A DNA stretch of 34,944 nt. Source: an uncultured Eubacteriales bacterium (lineage in GTDB: Bacteria; Bacillota; Clostridia; Oscillospirales; Oscillospiraceae). This document shows positions 14,670-22,549 of this stretch, piece by piece. Position 1 is the first letter of the stretch. Every line of letters begins with the position of its first letter. Made by a program: the position numbers and the translations under genes. The stretch is taken from NCBI GenBank assembly GCA_902475435.1, contig CABRZL010000016.1:1-34944 (forward strand). The letters run 5' to 3'. The notes beneath the pieces are model-generated. The model had not been told where the DNA came from. It saw only the letters and a program-made list of their open reading frames with translations, and did not search any database.

Positions 14670-14698
14670 TTGTATTGTTTATTGTGGTATGGTATCTT
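14670..14698 (+). promoter_or_regulatory. Putative promoter of the fused ABC transporter
   Basis: TTGTAT (14670-14675), 17-nt spacer, TATCTT (14693-14698): four of six matches each. It lies about 35 nt before the GTG start and faces away from the marR promoter. Confidence 0.4.
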
Positions 14699-14733
14699 AT
14701 ATTGTACGTCCTTTGAAGAAAGGAGCATTCCAG

Positions 14734-17457
14734 GTGCTTGAGTTAAAAGATATTAAAAAAACATATACTTCTGGAGGGGAATCGGTCCAGGCCTTAAAGG
14801 GAATCAATATCGCTTTTCGAGAGAGCGAATTTGTCTCAATTTTGGGGCAGTCCGGCTGTGGAAAGACGACGATGCTGAATCTCATTGGTGGCCTGGACAA
14901 CTATACCTCCGGAGATTTAATCATTAACGGTAAATCCACCAAGGAGTTTCGGGATCGGGATTGGGATACCTACCGGAACCACTCCGTCGGTTTTGTATTT
15001 CAGAGCTACAATCTGATTCCGCATCAGAGTGTACTTTCGAATGTGGAGTTGGCGCTGACCTTGTCAGGCGTATCCAAAACAGAGCGGCGGAAACGGGCAA
15101 AAGCGGCGCTGGAACAGGTTGGATTGGGAGATCAAATGAAGAAAATGCCGAACCAGATGTCTGGTGGGCAAATGCAGCGGGTCGCGATTGCACGGGCGCT
15201 GGTCAACAATCCGGATATTTTGCTGGCAGATGAACCAACCGGTGCGCTGGACTCTGAAACTTCTGTGCAGGTTATGGAGATACTCAAAGAGGTGGCAAAG
15301 GATCGATTGGTGATCATGGTTACCCATAATCCGGAACTGGCGGAGCGCTATTCCACCCGTATTGTTCGGCTTCTGGATGGAGAAATTATTTCTGACAGCA
15401 TGCCCTTTGATCCGCAATCAGAAAGTTTCGTGAAGAAAGATGAGGGAGCAGTAAAAAAGCCCTCTATGTCTTTTTTCACTGCATTAAGCCTATCCCTGAA
15501 TAATTTGATGACAAAAAAAGGAAGAACAATTTTGACGGCCTTTGCCGGCTCCATTGGTATTATCGGCATTGCATTGATTCTGTCCTTGTCTAATGGCATG
15601 CAGGGCTATATTGATGATATGGAAGAAGATACTTTGACGTCATATCCGATTACCATTCAACAGGCGACTATGGATATGGCATCTATGATGAGTACCATGA
15701 TGGGAGTACAAAATTCTCAGCCGCATGATGACGGACTGGTCCACTCCAGCAACATTATGACGGATATTATTGGTTCCTTAATGCAGGAAATTACCACAAA
15801 TGATCTCAAAAGTTTTAAATCGTATCTAGAAAAGGATGGAAACGAAATTGCAGCGCTTTGTTCTGAAATTAAATATTCTTATCCTACGGAGATTGGTATT
15901 TACACACAGACAGATAAAGGAGTTCATCGGGTAAATCCCGTATCTGTGCTGGATGAAATTGGACTGGGCGAAATTGCAAGCAGTATGCAGATGAATAATA
16001 TCAGTGTCTGTACAGAACTGGTGGACAGTGAGACAATGCGGGACAGCGACTATGAATTGGTTGCGGGCACCTGGCCGGAGGCATATAATCAAGTAGTATT
16101 GATTGTAAATGAAAACAACGAAGTCACGGATTATACACTGTATGCACTGGGGCTTCGAGACACGTCCGTTTTAAAGGAAGATATCCAAAAGATGCAGCAG
16201 GAAATTGCAGAACAAGGCTCTGTCACAGGAGAGACTGCCATCGAGGATGAAGAAACCACATATACCTATGATGATTTGATGAACCTGGATCTTCGCTTGG
16301 TGATTCCTACCGACTATTATGAGAAACAGGAGGATGGGACTTATCTGAATATGCAGGAAAACGAAGCCTATATGGAGGATCTGGTGGCGGATGCAGAGCA
16401 GTTGCATGTTGTGGGAGTTGTCCGTACGGTTAACGACAATGGCAGTGAATATGGAAAGATTGGATACACCACCGCATTAACCGAATATGTAGTTAACCAA
16501 GTGGAAGCCAGTGACATTTTACGCCAGCAGAAAGATGCCCCCGATATTGACGTATTTACGGGTCTACCGTTTCCAGATACAGAAGCTGCAGAAGCAATTG
16601 AGGCGCAGCAAAGTACGGATGAAGATGTAGCAGAAAATGCAGGACTGTCAGAGGAGCAGGCAGCTTTGGTAGAAGAAACTGTTGCCGGATTACCGGATAT
16701 GTATCAAAGTCAGCTTGCGGAATTGAAACCTTCGGAACAAGCGGAGATGCTGATCTCTTACGGCTTACTGGACGAAGCTACTTTTGATGCGTTGGGTAGT
16801 GGGACGGAGCAATCAGAATCGCAGATTTCGGACTCTACCTATGAGGAGAACCTGAATCTACTCCATGCAGCGTCTTTAGATGAGCCCAGCTCAATCAGTC
16901 TATATGCGGCCAGCTTTGAGGACAAAGAGGCCATTACAGAGGCTTTAGATGCTTATAACGACCGCCAGTCTGAAGCGGGAAATGAGGATCAGGTCATCCA
17001 GTATACAGACTATGTTGGGATGCTGATGAGTTCCGTGACGGATATTGTAAATATGGTCAGTTATGTGCTCATAGCCTTTGTGGGAATTTCCCTTGTGGTT
17101 TCGTCGATTATGATTGGAGTCATCACGTTGATCTCTGTACAGGAGCGTACCAAGGAGATAGGAATCCTCCGGGCAATAGGTGCATCCAAACGGGATATAT
17201 CACGGGTATTTAATGCAGAGACGCTGATCATCGGTCTCGCTGCCGGTGTGCTGGGAATTGTAATTACCGTGTTGCTCAACATACCCATCAATATGCTGAT
17301 TGATCATTTGGCGGGAATAGGCGATGTCGCCCAACTTCCGCCGGTGGGCGCTGCAATCCTGGTGGCGATTTCTGTGGTATTGACAGTGGTTGCAGGGCTG
17401 ATTCCGGCGAAAGCTGCTGCAAAAAAGGACCCTGTAGAAGCATTGCGAACAGAATGA
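14734..17457 (+). CDS. Fused ABC transporter, ATP-binding and FtsX-like permease
   Basis: A 907-aa protein joining a MacB/LolD-type ATPase to an FtsX-like permease. The ATPase (about 1-235) has Walker A GQSGCGKT (38-45), signature MSGGQMQRVAIARAL and Walker B ILLADEPTGAL. One membrane helix (ILTAFAGSIGIIGIALILSLSNG) is followed by an extracellular region of about 450 residues, rich in Asp and Glu. Three C-terminal helices (YVLIAFVGISLVVSSIMIGVITLIS; LIIGLAAGVLGIVITVLL; AAILVAISVVLTVVAGLIPA) flank the QERTKEIGILRAIGAS motif. Such proteins usually export peptides or antibiotics or act in mechanotransmission. The GTG at 14734 follows AAAGGAG (14719-14725) by 8 nt. The divergent marR is its likely regulator. 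Confidence 0.93.
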   Translation: MLELKDIKKTYTSGGESVQALKGINIAFRESEFVSILGQSGCGKTTMLNLIGGLDNYTSGDLIINGKSTKEFRDRDWDTYRNHSVGFVFQSYNLIPHQSVLSNVELALTLSGVSKTERRKRAKAALEQVGLGDQMKKMPNQMSGGQMQRVAIARALVNNPDILLADEPTGALDSETSVQVMEILKEVAKDRLVIMVTHNPELAERYSTRIVRLLDGEIISDSMPFDPQSESFVKKDEGAVKKPSMSFFTALSLSLNNLMTKKGRTILTAFAGSIGIIGIALILSLSNGMQGYIDDMEEDTLTSYPITIQQATMDMASMMSTMMGVQNSQPHDDGLVHSSNIMTDIIGSLMQEITTNDLKSFKSYLEKDGNEIAALCSEIKYSYPTEIGIYTQTDKGVHRVNPVSVLDEIGLGEIASSMQMNNISVCTELVDSETMRDSDYELVAGTWPEAYNQVVLIVNENNEVTDYTLYALGLRDTSVLKEDIQKMQQEIAEQGSVTGETAIEDEETTYTYDDLMNLDLRLVIPTDYYEKQEDGTYLNMQENEAYMEDLVADAEQLHVVGVVRTVNDNGSEYGKIGYTTALTEYVVNQVEASDILRQQKDAPDIDVFTGLPFPDTEAAEAIEAQQSTDEDVAENAGLSEEQAALVEETVAGLPDMYQSQLAELKPSEQAEMLISYGLLDEATFDALGSGTEQSESQISDSTYEENLNLLHAASLDEPSSISLYAASFEDKEAITEALDAYNDRQSEAGNEDQVIQYTDYVGMLMSSVTDIVNMVSYVLIAFVGISLVVSSIMIGVITLISVQERTKEIGILRAIGASKRDISRVFNAETLIIGLAAGVLGIVITVLLNIPINMLIDHLAGIGDVAQLPPVGAAILVAISVVLTVVAGLIPAKAAAKKDPVEALRTE

Positions 17458-17461
17458 TAAA

Positions 17462-17493
17462 ATGGCGCGGTCCAGGCATACGGACCGCGCCAT
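17462..17493 (+). terminator. Hairpin after the ABC transporter gene
   Basis: ATGGCGCGGTCC (17462-17473) and GGACCGCGCCAT (17482-17493) form a perfect 12-bp stem with an 8-nt loop. The U-run is poor, so termination is likely but not certain. Confidence 0.55.
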
Positions 17494-17502
17494 TGATATG
17501 TC

Positions 17503-17531
17503 TTGCAATCTCTTTTTTGCTGTGATATGCT
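17503..17531 (+). promoter_or_regulatory. Putative promoter of the lipoprotein gene
   Basis: TTGCAA (17503-17508), 17-nt spacer, TATGCT (17526-17531) with TGA before the -10 (extended). Confidence 0.45.
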
Positions 17532-17560
17532 CTAAGCAGTAAAAGAGAGGGGCGTTGATT

Positions 17561-18271
17561 ATGAAACCGAAAAAGTATGTGATTGTGATGTTGTGCTTGA
17601 GTGTGTTTCTGAGTTTCTGTTCCTGCGGATCAAAGGCAGGAGCGCTTTTAGAGGATGCCAAAAGCCTGCTCAGTGGGGAACTCAGCACCAATCAGGCAAA
17701 AGAACTGGTACAGGGGAATTTGGATGTGATTTATCACAATAGTTATACTGACGACTATCTTGAAATGGTGAATTCTACTTCGGCGGAGGCAGAGCAACAA
17801 TATTATGACGGTTTGGATGTAGAAGTACAATTCTTTGAACAATATTTTGGAATTGAATATGATAATGAAGAAATTCATTCCAGACTAGTAGAACTTTATG
17901 ATCAGATTTATTCCAAGTCTCAATTTTCGGTAGGAGAGTCTGTGCGAGATGACGAGGGAAACTATGTAGTAACAGTGACTGTGCAACCCTTAGATATTAT
18001 TCAGAAGTCGGTGGAAGATCTGCCGCCTGCTGTGGATCAGTTCAACAGTCAGTATACCCAGGAACAAATTGATGCGATGGACGAAGAAGCATACAAAGCG
18101 TATGACGCGAAGTGGGCGGATATGGTGATTTCAGTTGTCGAGGAAAATCTGACTGATATGGATTATTTGCCAGAACAAACCGTGGAAATGAAGGTGGCAA
18201 AATCCGACGACCTTTGGGGAATTACCGACGACAGCATGGGAGAAATCGACACATTGATGATTCAATATTAG
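17561..18271 (+). CDS. Predicted lipoprotein of unknown function
   Basis: A 236-aa protein with a lipoprotein signal: MKPKKYV, a hydrophobic stretch VIVMLCLSVFLSF, and a probable lipobox ending in FCSC, so the mature protein would begin at a cysteine attached to the outer face of the membrane. The rest is acidic, mostly helical, with many Tyr, Gln and Asp residues and no recognised motif. The ATG at 17561 follows AGAGAGGGG by 8 nt; a TTG two codons earlier is rejected. It converges with a GNAT gene 27 bases downstream; no terminator is evident. I do not recognise the family with certainty. Confidence 0.8.
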   Translation: MKPKKYVIVMLCLSVFLSFCSCGSKAGALLEDAKSLLSGELSTNQAKELVQGNLDVIYHNSYTDDYLEMVNSTSAEAEQQYYDGLDVEVQFFEQYFGIEYDNEEIHSRLVELYDQIYSKSQFSVGESVRDDEGNYVVTVTVQPLDIIQKSVEDLPPAVDQFNSQYTQEQIDAMDEEAYKAYDAKWADMVISVVEENLTDMDYLPEQTVEMKVAKSDDLWGITDDSMGEIDTLMIQY

Positions 18272-18298
18272 TAGGTCAGGAAATGATTGATCCCAATT

Positions 18299-18991
18299 TT
18301 ATGGTGTTTTATCAAGATGGGATAAATCCATATCATACCATTTAGACTCAATGCCGCAAACGGAGAAGCCAAGTTTGCTATAGAGCTTTAGCGCGGGCAA
18401 ATTATCAGATGCGACAGTCAGCGTTGTTTCCGGGCCGGGGCAGTGCGCCAGCAGACTGAGGGTTAACTCCATGCCGCATCCGCGATAGTCCGGCAAAAGC
18501 CCTACGGCAGCAAGCTCATTTTCATGTAATTCCCCGATGCCGCATGGAGTTCCGGTATTGGTCAACGCCAGAAAAGCCTGCTGCCCGCAGCGATAGATTC
18601 GGTCAATTTGAGACCGGTCATAAGTCAAGGCATGAGAAACAGATTGAAAGCATTGATTGTAGATTTGCTGATAAATTGTATCATTGTCCGGGTTGATCGG
18701 TGTCAAAGAAATAGGAGAATCCAGTATGGGCAGGGATGATTTGGCGATTCGGAGATGGTAAATATCATATGCGTGGGGAAAAGGGAGCTGCTCGCCAGTA
18801 TCCCCTGGCGATACAAAACAAAGCTTTGCACCGCAGGAGTGACAAAAAGCAGCACATTCCTGAAGCATGGGAGAAAGCCCTCCGGGAATGACCGTCCGGA
18901 GTACAACATAAGCTATGCCGCGGTGAGGAATTTCTGTTAAGATCAGGGTAGCGGTGCCGCCCTGGGATATAAACACAGGAATATTCTTCAT
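18299..18991 (-). CDS. GNAT family N-acetyltransferase (long N-terminal half)
   Basis: A 230-aa protein. The C-terminal half (about 105-230) is a GNAT domain: FLALTNTGTPCGIGELHENELAAVGLLPDYRGCGMELTLSLLAHC holds the acetyl-CoA binding strand and loop (R-G-C-G-M). ASDNLPALKLYSKLGFSVCGIESKW is the usual C-terminal motif. The first 100 residues (SQGGTATLILTEIPHRGIAYVVLR) could be a degenerate second GNAT half. The ATG at 18991 has AGGTGAT upstream. The substrate is unknown. Confidence 0.82.
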   Translation of the reverse strand: MKNIPVFISQGGTATLILTEIPHRGIAYVVLRTVIPGGLSPMLQECAAFCHSCGAKLCFVSPGDTGEQLPFPHAYDIYHLRIAKSSLPILDSPISLTPINPDNDTIYQQIYNQCFQSVSHALTYDRSQIDRIYRCGQQAFLALTNTGTPCGIGELHENELAAVGLLPDYRGCGMELTLSLLAHCPGPETTLTVASDNLPALKLYSKLGFSVCGIESKWYDMDLSHLDKTP

Positions 18992-19009
18992 CAAAGATCA
19001 CCTGAGCGT

Positions 19010-19038
19010 AGTATACCATGAAGCCGAAATTTCATCAA
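19010..19038 (-). promoter_or_regulatory. Sigma-A promoter of the GNAT gene
   Basis: TTGATG (19038-19033), 17-nt spacer, TATACT (19015-19010) with TGG before the -10 (extended). Confidence 0.55.
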
Positions 19039-19057
19039 CCATGGACGAAACTTCCTG

Positions 19058-19086
19058 TTGCGAAAAAGGAAAATCTATGCTAGAAT
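19058..19086 (+). promoter_or_regulatory. Sigma-A promoter of pyrB
   Basis: TTGCGA (19058-19063), 17-nt spacer, TAGAAT (19081-19086) with TGC before the -10 (extended). The leader is only about 30 nt, with no room for a PyrR attenuator. Confidence 0.6.
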
Positions 19087-19120
19087 AAGCCGATTTAAAA
19101 TACTATGGGAGGATGTCGAA

Positions 19121-20182
19121 TTGAAACTCAGGAATCTCATTGATATGGAAGATCTCACACTAGAGGAATGGAACGAGATTTATGGGCTGGCCAGTCAAAT
19201 CATCGCACATCCCAAGGATTTTTCGGATGCGCTTCATGGTGATGTGATGGCCAGCCTGTTTTACGAACCTTCCACTCGGACAAATTTTTCCTTCCAGGCG
19301 GCAATGCTGCGATTGGGTGGAAGCGTGTTTGGGTTTGCAGACCCAAGGTCTTCCTCGACGTCCAAAGGTGAAACATTGAAAGATACGATTAAAATGGTTT
19401 CATCCTATGCTGATGTGATCGTTATGCGTTCCCCCAGGGAGGGAGCGGCCAAAGCGGCATCGTTGTACTCTGATGTGCCTGTGGTAAACGCCGGCGATGG
19501 AGGACATATGCATCCCACCCAAACCCTGGCGGATCTGACCACAATCGCCACGTTGCGGGGTGGAATTCAGGATCTGAATGTGGGGCTTTGCGGCGATTTA
19601 AAAAATGGTCGGACTGTACATTCTCTCATTAAAGCGTTGGCCAAATTTCCGGGTATTCGGTTTTATCTCGTTGCACCCCGGGATTTGGCAGTTCCGGGTT
19701 ACATGCTGGAATTCTTGAAGGAAAAGCACTTGCCTTTCGTGGAAGTTACAAATTTGGAAGCAACAATGCCGCAATTAGATGTTTTATATATGACGCGCAT
19801 TCAGCGGGAGCGGTTTACTGATCCGCTGGAATATGACCGGCTTAAGGGTGTCTATGTGTTGACAAAATCCAAACTGAGGCTGGCCAAAAAGGAGTTGCTT
19901 GTCATGCATCCACTGCCGCGTGTAGATGAGATTGCGCAGGATGTGGACGATGATCCAAGAGCAGTGTATTTTGATCAAGCTCGCTACGGCATGTTTGCAC
20001 GAATGGCCCTGCTCATCAAACTGGTGGAGCAGGGAAGAAAAAGACCGGTGCCTCAGATTGTTGGGAGAAAACCGCTGTGCAGCAATCAAAACTGTATTAC
20101 GCAAACAGAATTGTATTTGCCACCTCTTACAAAGCATATCGGGGGAAAGGATTGCTGTGCGTTTTGCGATAAGGAGATTTGA
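19121..20182 (+). CDS. pyrB: Aspartate carbamoyltransferase with a fused PyrI-like zinc domain
   Basis: A 353-aa protein. Residues 1 to about 305 are the catalytic chain of aspartate carbamoyltransferase, which makes N-carbamoyl-aspartate in pyrimidine synthesis: carbamoyl-phosphate loop STRT (51-54) in FYEPSTRTNFSFQ, HPTQ (131-134), and the late VMHPLPRVDEI. The remaining 48 residues are not part of normal PyrB. They carry C320-x4-C325 and C346-x2-C349 in the context CSNQNCI...CAFCDKE, which matches the zinc-binding C-terminal domain of PyrI. The nucleotide-binding domain of PyrI is absent. The start is TTG at 19121, preceded by GGGAGGAT (8-nt spacing). The next gene follows with no gap. No other pyr biosynthesis genes are beside it. 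Confidence 0.93.
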   Translation: MKLRNLIDMEDLTLEEWNEIYGLASQIIAHPKDFSDALHGDVMASLFYEPSTRTNFSFQAAMLRLGGSVFGFADPRSSSTSKGETLKDTIKMVSSYADVIVMRSPREGAAKAASLYSDVPVVNAGDGGHMHPTQTLADLTTIATLRGGIQDLNVGLCGDLKNGRTVHSLIKALAKFPGIRFYLVAPRDLAVPGYMLEFLKEKHLPFVEVTNLEATMPQLDVLYMTRIQRERFTDPLEYDRLKGVYVLTKSKLRLAKKELLVMHPLPRVDEIAQDVDDDPRAVYFDQARYGMFARMALLIKLVEQGRKRPVPQIVGRKPLCSNQNCITQTELYLPPLTKHIGGKDCCAFCDKEI

Positions 20183-21349
20183 ATGGAAGTTTGCTTGAAA
20201 CGAGGAGAAGAACAGGATATTTTTCATGGTTCGTTATGGGTCTATGATAATGAGATTGACTGGTATACGGATACTTGTATAGACGGCGGTATTGTAGAGG
20301 TTCTGGATAGCCGAAGAAGATTTGTTGCCCGCGGATTTTTTAATTCCAGATCAAGGATTGTAGTTCGAGTATTGACGCAGGACAAAGAAGAGTCGATTGA
20401 TCGTGCATTTTTTCAACGAAAGCTCATTGCCGCCTGGGAATATCGGAAATCAATTGGACTGACGCATTCGTGTCGAGTGGTGTTTGGAGATTCTGATGGG
20501 TTGCCCGGCCTTACAGTGGATAAATTTGGAGAATATCTTTCGTTTCAAATTGTTTCTATGGGGATGGAACAATGGAAAGAAGTCATTTTGGATATTTTAG
20601 TGCAGTTGTTTCAGCCGAAAGGAATCTATGAGCGGAACGATCTCCGGATTCGGGAGAAAGAGGGGCTCGATCAGCGCAAGGGCTGTGTCTACGGAGTTGT
20701 CCCATCAGAAGTAGAGATTCTGGAACACGATGCAAAAATGCTGGTGAATATTGCGGAAGGACAGAAGACAGGGCATTTTCTGGATCAACAGGAAAACCGT
20801 GGGGTGATTCGGGGGTATGTACAAGGAAAAACAGTCCTGGATTTATGTTGCTGTACAGGTGGATTTTCCATTCATGCTGGGCTGTACGGAGCAAAACAGG
20901 TGGATGCAGTGGATGCTTCAGAAGCAGCATTGACGCTCCTCCAGCGCAATGCTGCGCACAATCATGTTACGTGCGTGGATACAACCTGTGGGGATGTGTT
21001 TGAGCTGGTGCATCAGTATTGTGATGAATGCAGACAATATGACGTGGTTATACTGGATCCTCCAGCATTTGCAAAATCACGTCGAGCGTTGGAGAGCGCT
21101 TATAAAGGGTATAAAGAACTTAACTATCGTTGCATGAAATTGACAAAATCAGGAGGCTTTATGCTTACGTTTTCTTGCAGTCAATTTATGACGCGGGAAC
21201 TGTTTTTAAAAATGCTGCGAGAAGCTGCGACGGACAGCGGTCGGAAAGTTCGATTGATCCAGGAGCTTATGCAGTCACGGGATCATCCGGCGTCCATTGG
21301 AGAGCCATCTACATTGTATTTGAAAGGCTGGGTACTGAGCATTCTGTAG
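20183..21349 (+). CDS. Class I SAM-dependent rRNA (cytosine) methyltransferase, RlmI-like
   Basis: A 388-aa protein of the RlmI/YccW type, which makes 5-methylcytosine in 23S rRNA. An N-terminal PUA domain (about 1-75: GEEQDIFHGSLWVYDNEID...GGIVEVLDSRRRFVARGFFNSRSRI) binds RNA. A central RlmI-specific region contains FGDSDGLPGLTVDKFGEYLSFQ. The Rossmann methyltransferase domain has TVLDLCCCTGGFSIHAGLYGAKQVDAVDAS for SAM and the catalytic motif VILDPPAFAKS. The late LTFSCSQFM is typical. AAGGAG lies in the pyrB C-terminus and the ATG directly follows the pyrB stop, so the two are one operon. Confidence 0.92.
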   Translation: MEVCLKRGEEQDIFHGSLWVYDNEIDWYTDTCIDGGIVEVLDSRRRFVARGFFNSRSRIVVRVLTQDKEESIDRAFFQRKLIAAWEYRKSIGLTHSCRVVFGDSDGLPGLTVDKFGEYLSFQIVSMGMEQWKEVILDILVQLFQPKGIYERNDLRIREKEGLDQRKGCVYGVVPSEVEILEHDAKMLVNIAEGQKTGHFLDQQENRGVIRGYVQGKTVLDLCCCTGGFSIHAGLYGAKQVDAVDASEAALTLLQRNAAHNHVTCVDTTCGDVFELVHQYCDECRQYDVVILDPPAFAKSRRALESAYKGYKELNYRCMKLTKSGGFMLTFSCSQFMTRELFLKMLREAATDSGRKVRLIQELMQSRDHPASIGEPSTLYLKGWVLSIL

Positions 21350-21384
21350 ACGCAATATTTTTGAAGGGTTTTTGTAAAAAAATC

Positions 21385-21413
21385 TTGACAAAATACCATG
21401 AACATGGTAATAT
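21385..21413 (+). promoter_or_regulatory. Promoter of the tRNA operon
   Basis: TTGACA (21385-21390), 17-nt spacer, TAATAT (21408-21413). The spacer and first two -10 bases hold a 16-bp dyad, TACCATGAACATGGTA (21394-21409). The start site is expected near 21420. Confidence 0.6.
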
Positions 21414-21438
21414 CTAAAGGCTGACATTTCAGCCCGAT

Positions 21439-21513
21439 GCGGGTGTAGTTCAATGGCTAGAATCCCAGCCTTCCAAGCTGGTTGTGTGGGTTCGATTCCC
21501 ATCACCCGCTCCA
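21439..21513 (+). tRNA. tRNA-Gly (TCC)
   Basis: The acceptor GCGGGTG pairs with CACCCGC, discriminator T, encoded CCA (21511-21513). Anticodon stem CCAGC/GCTGG with loop CTTCCAA gives anticodon TCC at 21472-21474. First of five tRNAs. Confidence 0.95.
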
Positions 21514-21519
21514 TGATCT

Positions 21520-21596
21520 GCGCCAATAGCTCAGCTGGATAGAGCAACTGCCTTCTAAGCAGTAGGTCGGGGGTTCGAGTCCCTCTTGGCGTACCA
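21520..21596 (+). tRNA. tRNA-Arg (TCT)
   Basis: Acceptor GCGCCAA with TTGGCGT, so the first pair is G1-U72 rather than G-C; discriminator A and encoded CCA follow. Anticodon stem ACTGC/GCAGT with loop CTTCTAA gives anticodon TCT at 21554-21556. Confidence 0.94.
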
Positions 21597-21638
21597 AGGC
21601 AGTCTCTTCTGGCTGCATGGCGCAGAAGAAGAGAATAT

Positions 21639-21716
<78 letters not shown>

Positions 21717-21757
21717 CTTCTTCTATGTGCGGTGTTTGATGCTGCCGGTTTGCATTT

Positions 21758-21833
21758 AGGGATGTGGCCAAGTCGGTTAAGGCACCAGACTTTGACTCTG
21801 GAACCGTGGGTTCGAGTCCCGCCATCCCTGCCA
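21758..21833 (+). tRNA. tRNA-Gln (TTG)
   Basis: Acceptor AGGGATG pairs with CATCCCT, discriminator G, encoded CCA. Anticodon stem CCAGA/TCTGG with loop CTTTGAC gives anticodon TTG at 21792-21794. Confidence 0.94.
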
Positions 21834-21836
21834 TCT

Positions 21837-21912
21837 GACCCGCTAGCTCAGTCGGTAGAGCACCTGCCTTTTAAGCAGGGTGTCCGGGGTTCGATTCCCC
21901 GGCGGGTCACCA
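21837..21912 (+). tRNA. tRNA-Lys (TTT)
   Basis: Acceptor GACCCGC pairs with GCGGGTC, discriminator A, encoded CCA. Anticodon stem CCTGC/GCAGG with loop CTTTTAA gives anticodon TTT at 21870-21872. Only 3 bases separate it from tRNA-Gln. Confidence 0.96.
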
Positions 21913-21915
21913 AAA

Positions 21916-21958
21916 AACCTCTGTAGTTTCAATGACTATAGAGGTTTCTTTGTTTTTT
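21916..21958 (+). terminator. Terminator of the tRNA operon
   Basis: AACCTCTGTAGT (21916-21927) pairs with ACTATAGAGGTT (21935-21946) with one G-U, loop of 7, followed by TCTTTGTTTTTT. Confidence 0.85.
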
Positions 21959-21993
21959 GCTTTATCATTTGTTAGTTACGTGTTAGTGTTAAG

Positions 21994-22027
21994 ACAATCC
22001 CCGCTGCCTTTGAGCGGCGGGGATTGT
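21994..22027. repeat. Strong hairpin between the tRNA operon and the small His-rich gene
   Basis: ACAATCCCCGCTGC (21994-22007) pairs with GCGGCGGGGATTGT (22014-22027), one wobble, 6-nt loop. It lies downstream of the minus-strand gene ending at 22040 and could terminate it, although no U-run follows. Confidence 0.5.
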
Positions 22028-22039
22028 AGTTAACGGGGG

Positions 22040-22270
22040 TCAGCTCTGGGGTGTATCATGCTCCGGATCGTCGCATTCATTGGGGAATGGCTGCTGGCTG
22101 TGAGATATTCCGTGATAGACCTTCAGCGCAGGAGATATGGTACCTGCAATAATTGGACGGGCTGGTGTTTTCGTGTGTTTTGCTTTGCCCTGAAGTTCCG
22201 GCACCGGGGGAATCGAATGACCATGCTTTTCGTGCGATGAGTCGTTCCGCTTCATACCCTGTTTTGACAT
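22040..22270 (-). CDS. Small conserved-looking hydrophilic protein, His/Pro rich
   Basis: A 76-aa basic, hydrophilic protein beginning MSKQGMKRNDSSHEKHGHS and containing VPELQGKAKHTKTPARPIIAGT. It has seven His and eight Pro residues, and no membrane segment or known domain. The ATG at 22270 is preferred because GAGGTGAT lies just upstream; an ATG six codons earlier overlaps that site. The good ribosome-binding site and biased composition support a real gene. It is the third of three minus-strand genes that may share a transcript. Function unknown. Confidence 0.65.
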   Translation of the reverse strand: MSKQGMKRNDSSHEKHGHSIPPVPELQGKAKHTKTPARPIIAGTISPALKVYHGISHSQQPFPNECDDPEHDTPQS

Positions 22271-22324
22271 ATCGATCACCTCAATCATAGTTTGTCCGAA
22301 AAACAGGGAACTATGAGATGCTTA

Positions 22325-22549
22325 TCAAGCAGCTGTGCCACTAAAAAACGCAAAAGCAAGTATCAGGATAATGCCCAGAAGGAACAGAAGACCGAATTTG
22401 CGCAAAAGCTTTTTGTCCTGTTCCCTGAGCTCTTGTAGCCTTTTGTCCGTATCAGAATTGGAGTTGTTCAGAGGATAACCGCATTCGGGACAGGCGATGG
22501 CCTGATCAGAGATCTGATGGCCGCATTCAGGACAGCGTATCAGAGCCAT
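22325..22549 (-). CDS. Small zinc-ribbon membrane protein
   Basis: A 74-aa protein. The N-terminus is a zinc ribbon with two CPECG knuckles (IRCPECGHQISDQAIACPECGYPL, four cysteines). A charged linker follows, and then a single C-terminal membrane helix (LLFLLGIILILAFAFF), so the ribbon faces the cytosol. The start overlaps the last 23 bases of the MBL gene, with GGAGG upstream, so it is translationally linked to it. Function unknown; zinc ribbons of this kind are common N-terminal modules of small Firmicute membrane proteins. Confidence 0.85.
   Translation of the reverse strand: MALIRCPECGHQISDQAIACPECGYPLNNSNSDTDKRLQELREQDKKLLRKFGLLFLLGIILILAFAFFSGTAA

Noticed and set aside
19087..19120. 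Possible PyrR attenuator before pyrB
   Set aside because: The leader is about 30 nt and holds no hairpin or U-run.
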